A stretch of 6,656 nt of DNA from Fluviicola sp. (GTDB lineage Bacteria; Bacteroidota; Bacteroidia; Flavobacteriales_D; Crocinitomicaceae). The stretch lies in the NCBI RefSeq assembly GCF_030151805.1, contig NZ_JASLCN010000154.1:1-6656 (forward strand), read 5' to 3'. Shown in pieces: positions 6,366-6,656 of the stretch. Each line of letters opens with the position of its first letter. Positions within the stretch are counted from its first letter, which is position 1. The notes below the pieces were generated by a model. It saw only the letters and a list, made by a program, of their open reading frames with translations, had not been told where the DNA came from and made no database searches. The translations under genes and the position numbers were made by a program.

Positions 6366-6656
6366 GTGTTCACAGGCTGATCTGCGATTTTAATAACCAG
6401 TTCGCTTACAGAATTATTGAGTTTTGCATAATTACTGTTTAAAATATTTATTTGACTAGGATTTAATGGCAGTGACAGAGAATCAGAAATTGACTTAATG
6501 GAAGATGTCAAAGAATTAAATTCTTTTAGAAGATCATGATTATTTTGTTTTGCTATATATGTTGAAATATCTTCTAGTGCTTTTTGTTGATCTTTTTTTG
6601 CGTCCGAAATTTCTTCTTTTTTAATAGAAGATTCTTTCTTACTTGCAGCAATAGTA
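6347..6656 (-). CDS. C-terminal part of an unrecognised protein (5' part outside window)
   Basis: Read on the minus strand from the window edge (first full codon 6655-6653) there are 102 sense codons before TAA at 6349-6347. The other two minus frames contain early stops, and at about 28% GC an open run this long is unlikely by chance. The peptide is polar and low in complexity, rich in Ser, Lys, Asn, Ile and Leu, beginning TIAASKKESSIKKEEISDAK and ending VNTKKITN. The middle (about residues 25-92 of the visible part) has spaced Ile/Leu residues and looks helical, possibly coiled-coil. No membrane segment, catalytic motif or family signature is seen, so no function is offered. It converges on the operon and differs from it in composition, suggesting an unrelated and perhaps lineage-specific gene. 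It could be a cell-envelope or phage-like helical protein, but nothing visible decides this. Confidence 0.6.
   Translation of the reverse strand, partial: TIAASKKESSIKKEEISDAKKDQQKALEDISTYIAKQNNHDLLKEFNSLTSSIKSISDSLSLPLNPSQINILNSNYAKLNNSVSELVIKIADQPVNTKKITN

Noticed and set aside
6227..6442. Plus-strand 71-codon frame across the end of the cyclase gene
   Set aside because: It overlaps the conserved cyclase C-terminus in another frame, then runs through AT-rich DNA and the terminator-like hairpin; its Cys/Phe-rich translation looks like noise.
6306..6656. Promoter, tRNA, CRISPR or insertion-sequence remnant in the right-hand flank
   Set aside because: I found no spaced direct repeats, cloverleaf, terminal inverted repeats or convincing TTG / TAnnTTTG Bacteroidota promoter pair there.

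Overview
The window carries most of a compact, single-strand isoprenoid-to-triterpenoid operon, read left to right with almost no intergenic DNA. Gene content and order (HMG-CoA reductase, a GHMP kinase with a GYD motif, diphosphomevalonate decarboxylase, mevalonate kinase, trans-prenyltransferase), moderate GC (about 40-50% in lines counted by hand) and the lack of clear Shine-Dalgarno sites all point to the Bacteroidota, most likely a Flavobacteriales or Crocinitomicaceae (Fluviicola-like) genome. That placement is inferred from remembered gene order and protein style, not from a search.

Layout: 1-152 is the C-terminal end of a class II HMG-CoA reductase that still holds the catalytic GHM histidine. 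153-1052 is a divergent GHMP kinase, the best local candidate for phosphomevalonate kinase. 1053-2108 is diphosphomevalonate decarboxylase. 2112-3053 is mevalonate kinase. 3057-4043 is a short-chain trans-isoprenyl diphosphate synthase. 4050-6305 is a full-length oxidosqualene cyclase. The gaps between genes are 0, 0, 3, 3 and 6 bases, so translational coupling on one mRNA is likely. The operon promoter is upstream of the window.

Together the genes can take HMG-CoA to mevalonate, then to isopentenyl diphosphate, then to an allylic diphosphate such as FPP or GGPP. The last gene encodes a cyclase that folds 2,3-oxidosqualene into a protosterol. Squalene synthase and squalene epoxidase, needed to join these halves, are not in the window.

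The cyclase is the most interesting element. It has the oxidosqualene-type DCT(A/S)E acid motif instead of the DXDDTA motif of squalene-hopene cyclases. At the three positions that separate cycloartenol synthase from lanosterol synthase it has Tyr409, His475 and Ile479, the plant-type combination. The sequence therefore predicts a bacterial cycloartenol synthase built into a mevalonate operon.

After the cyclase stop, base composition drops to about 28% GC (hand count of 6306-6656). A weak AT-rich hairpin with T-runs on both sides looks like a bidirectional terminator. The right edge holds the 3' end of a converging minus-strand gene (102 codons, product unknown).
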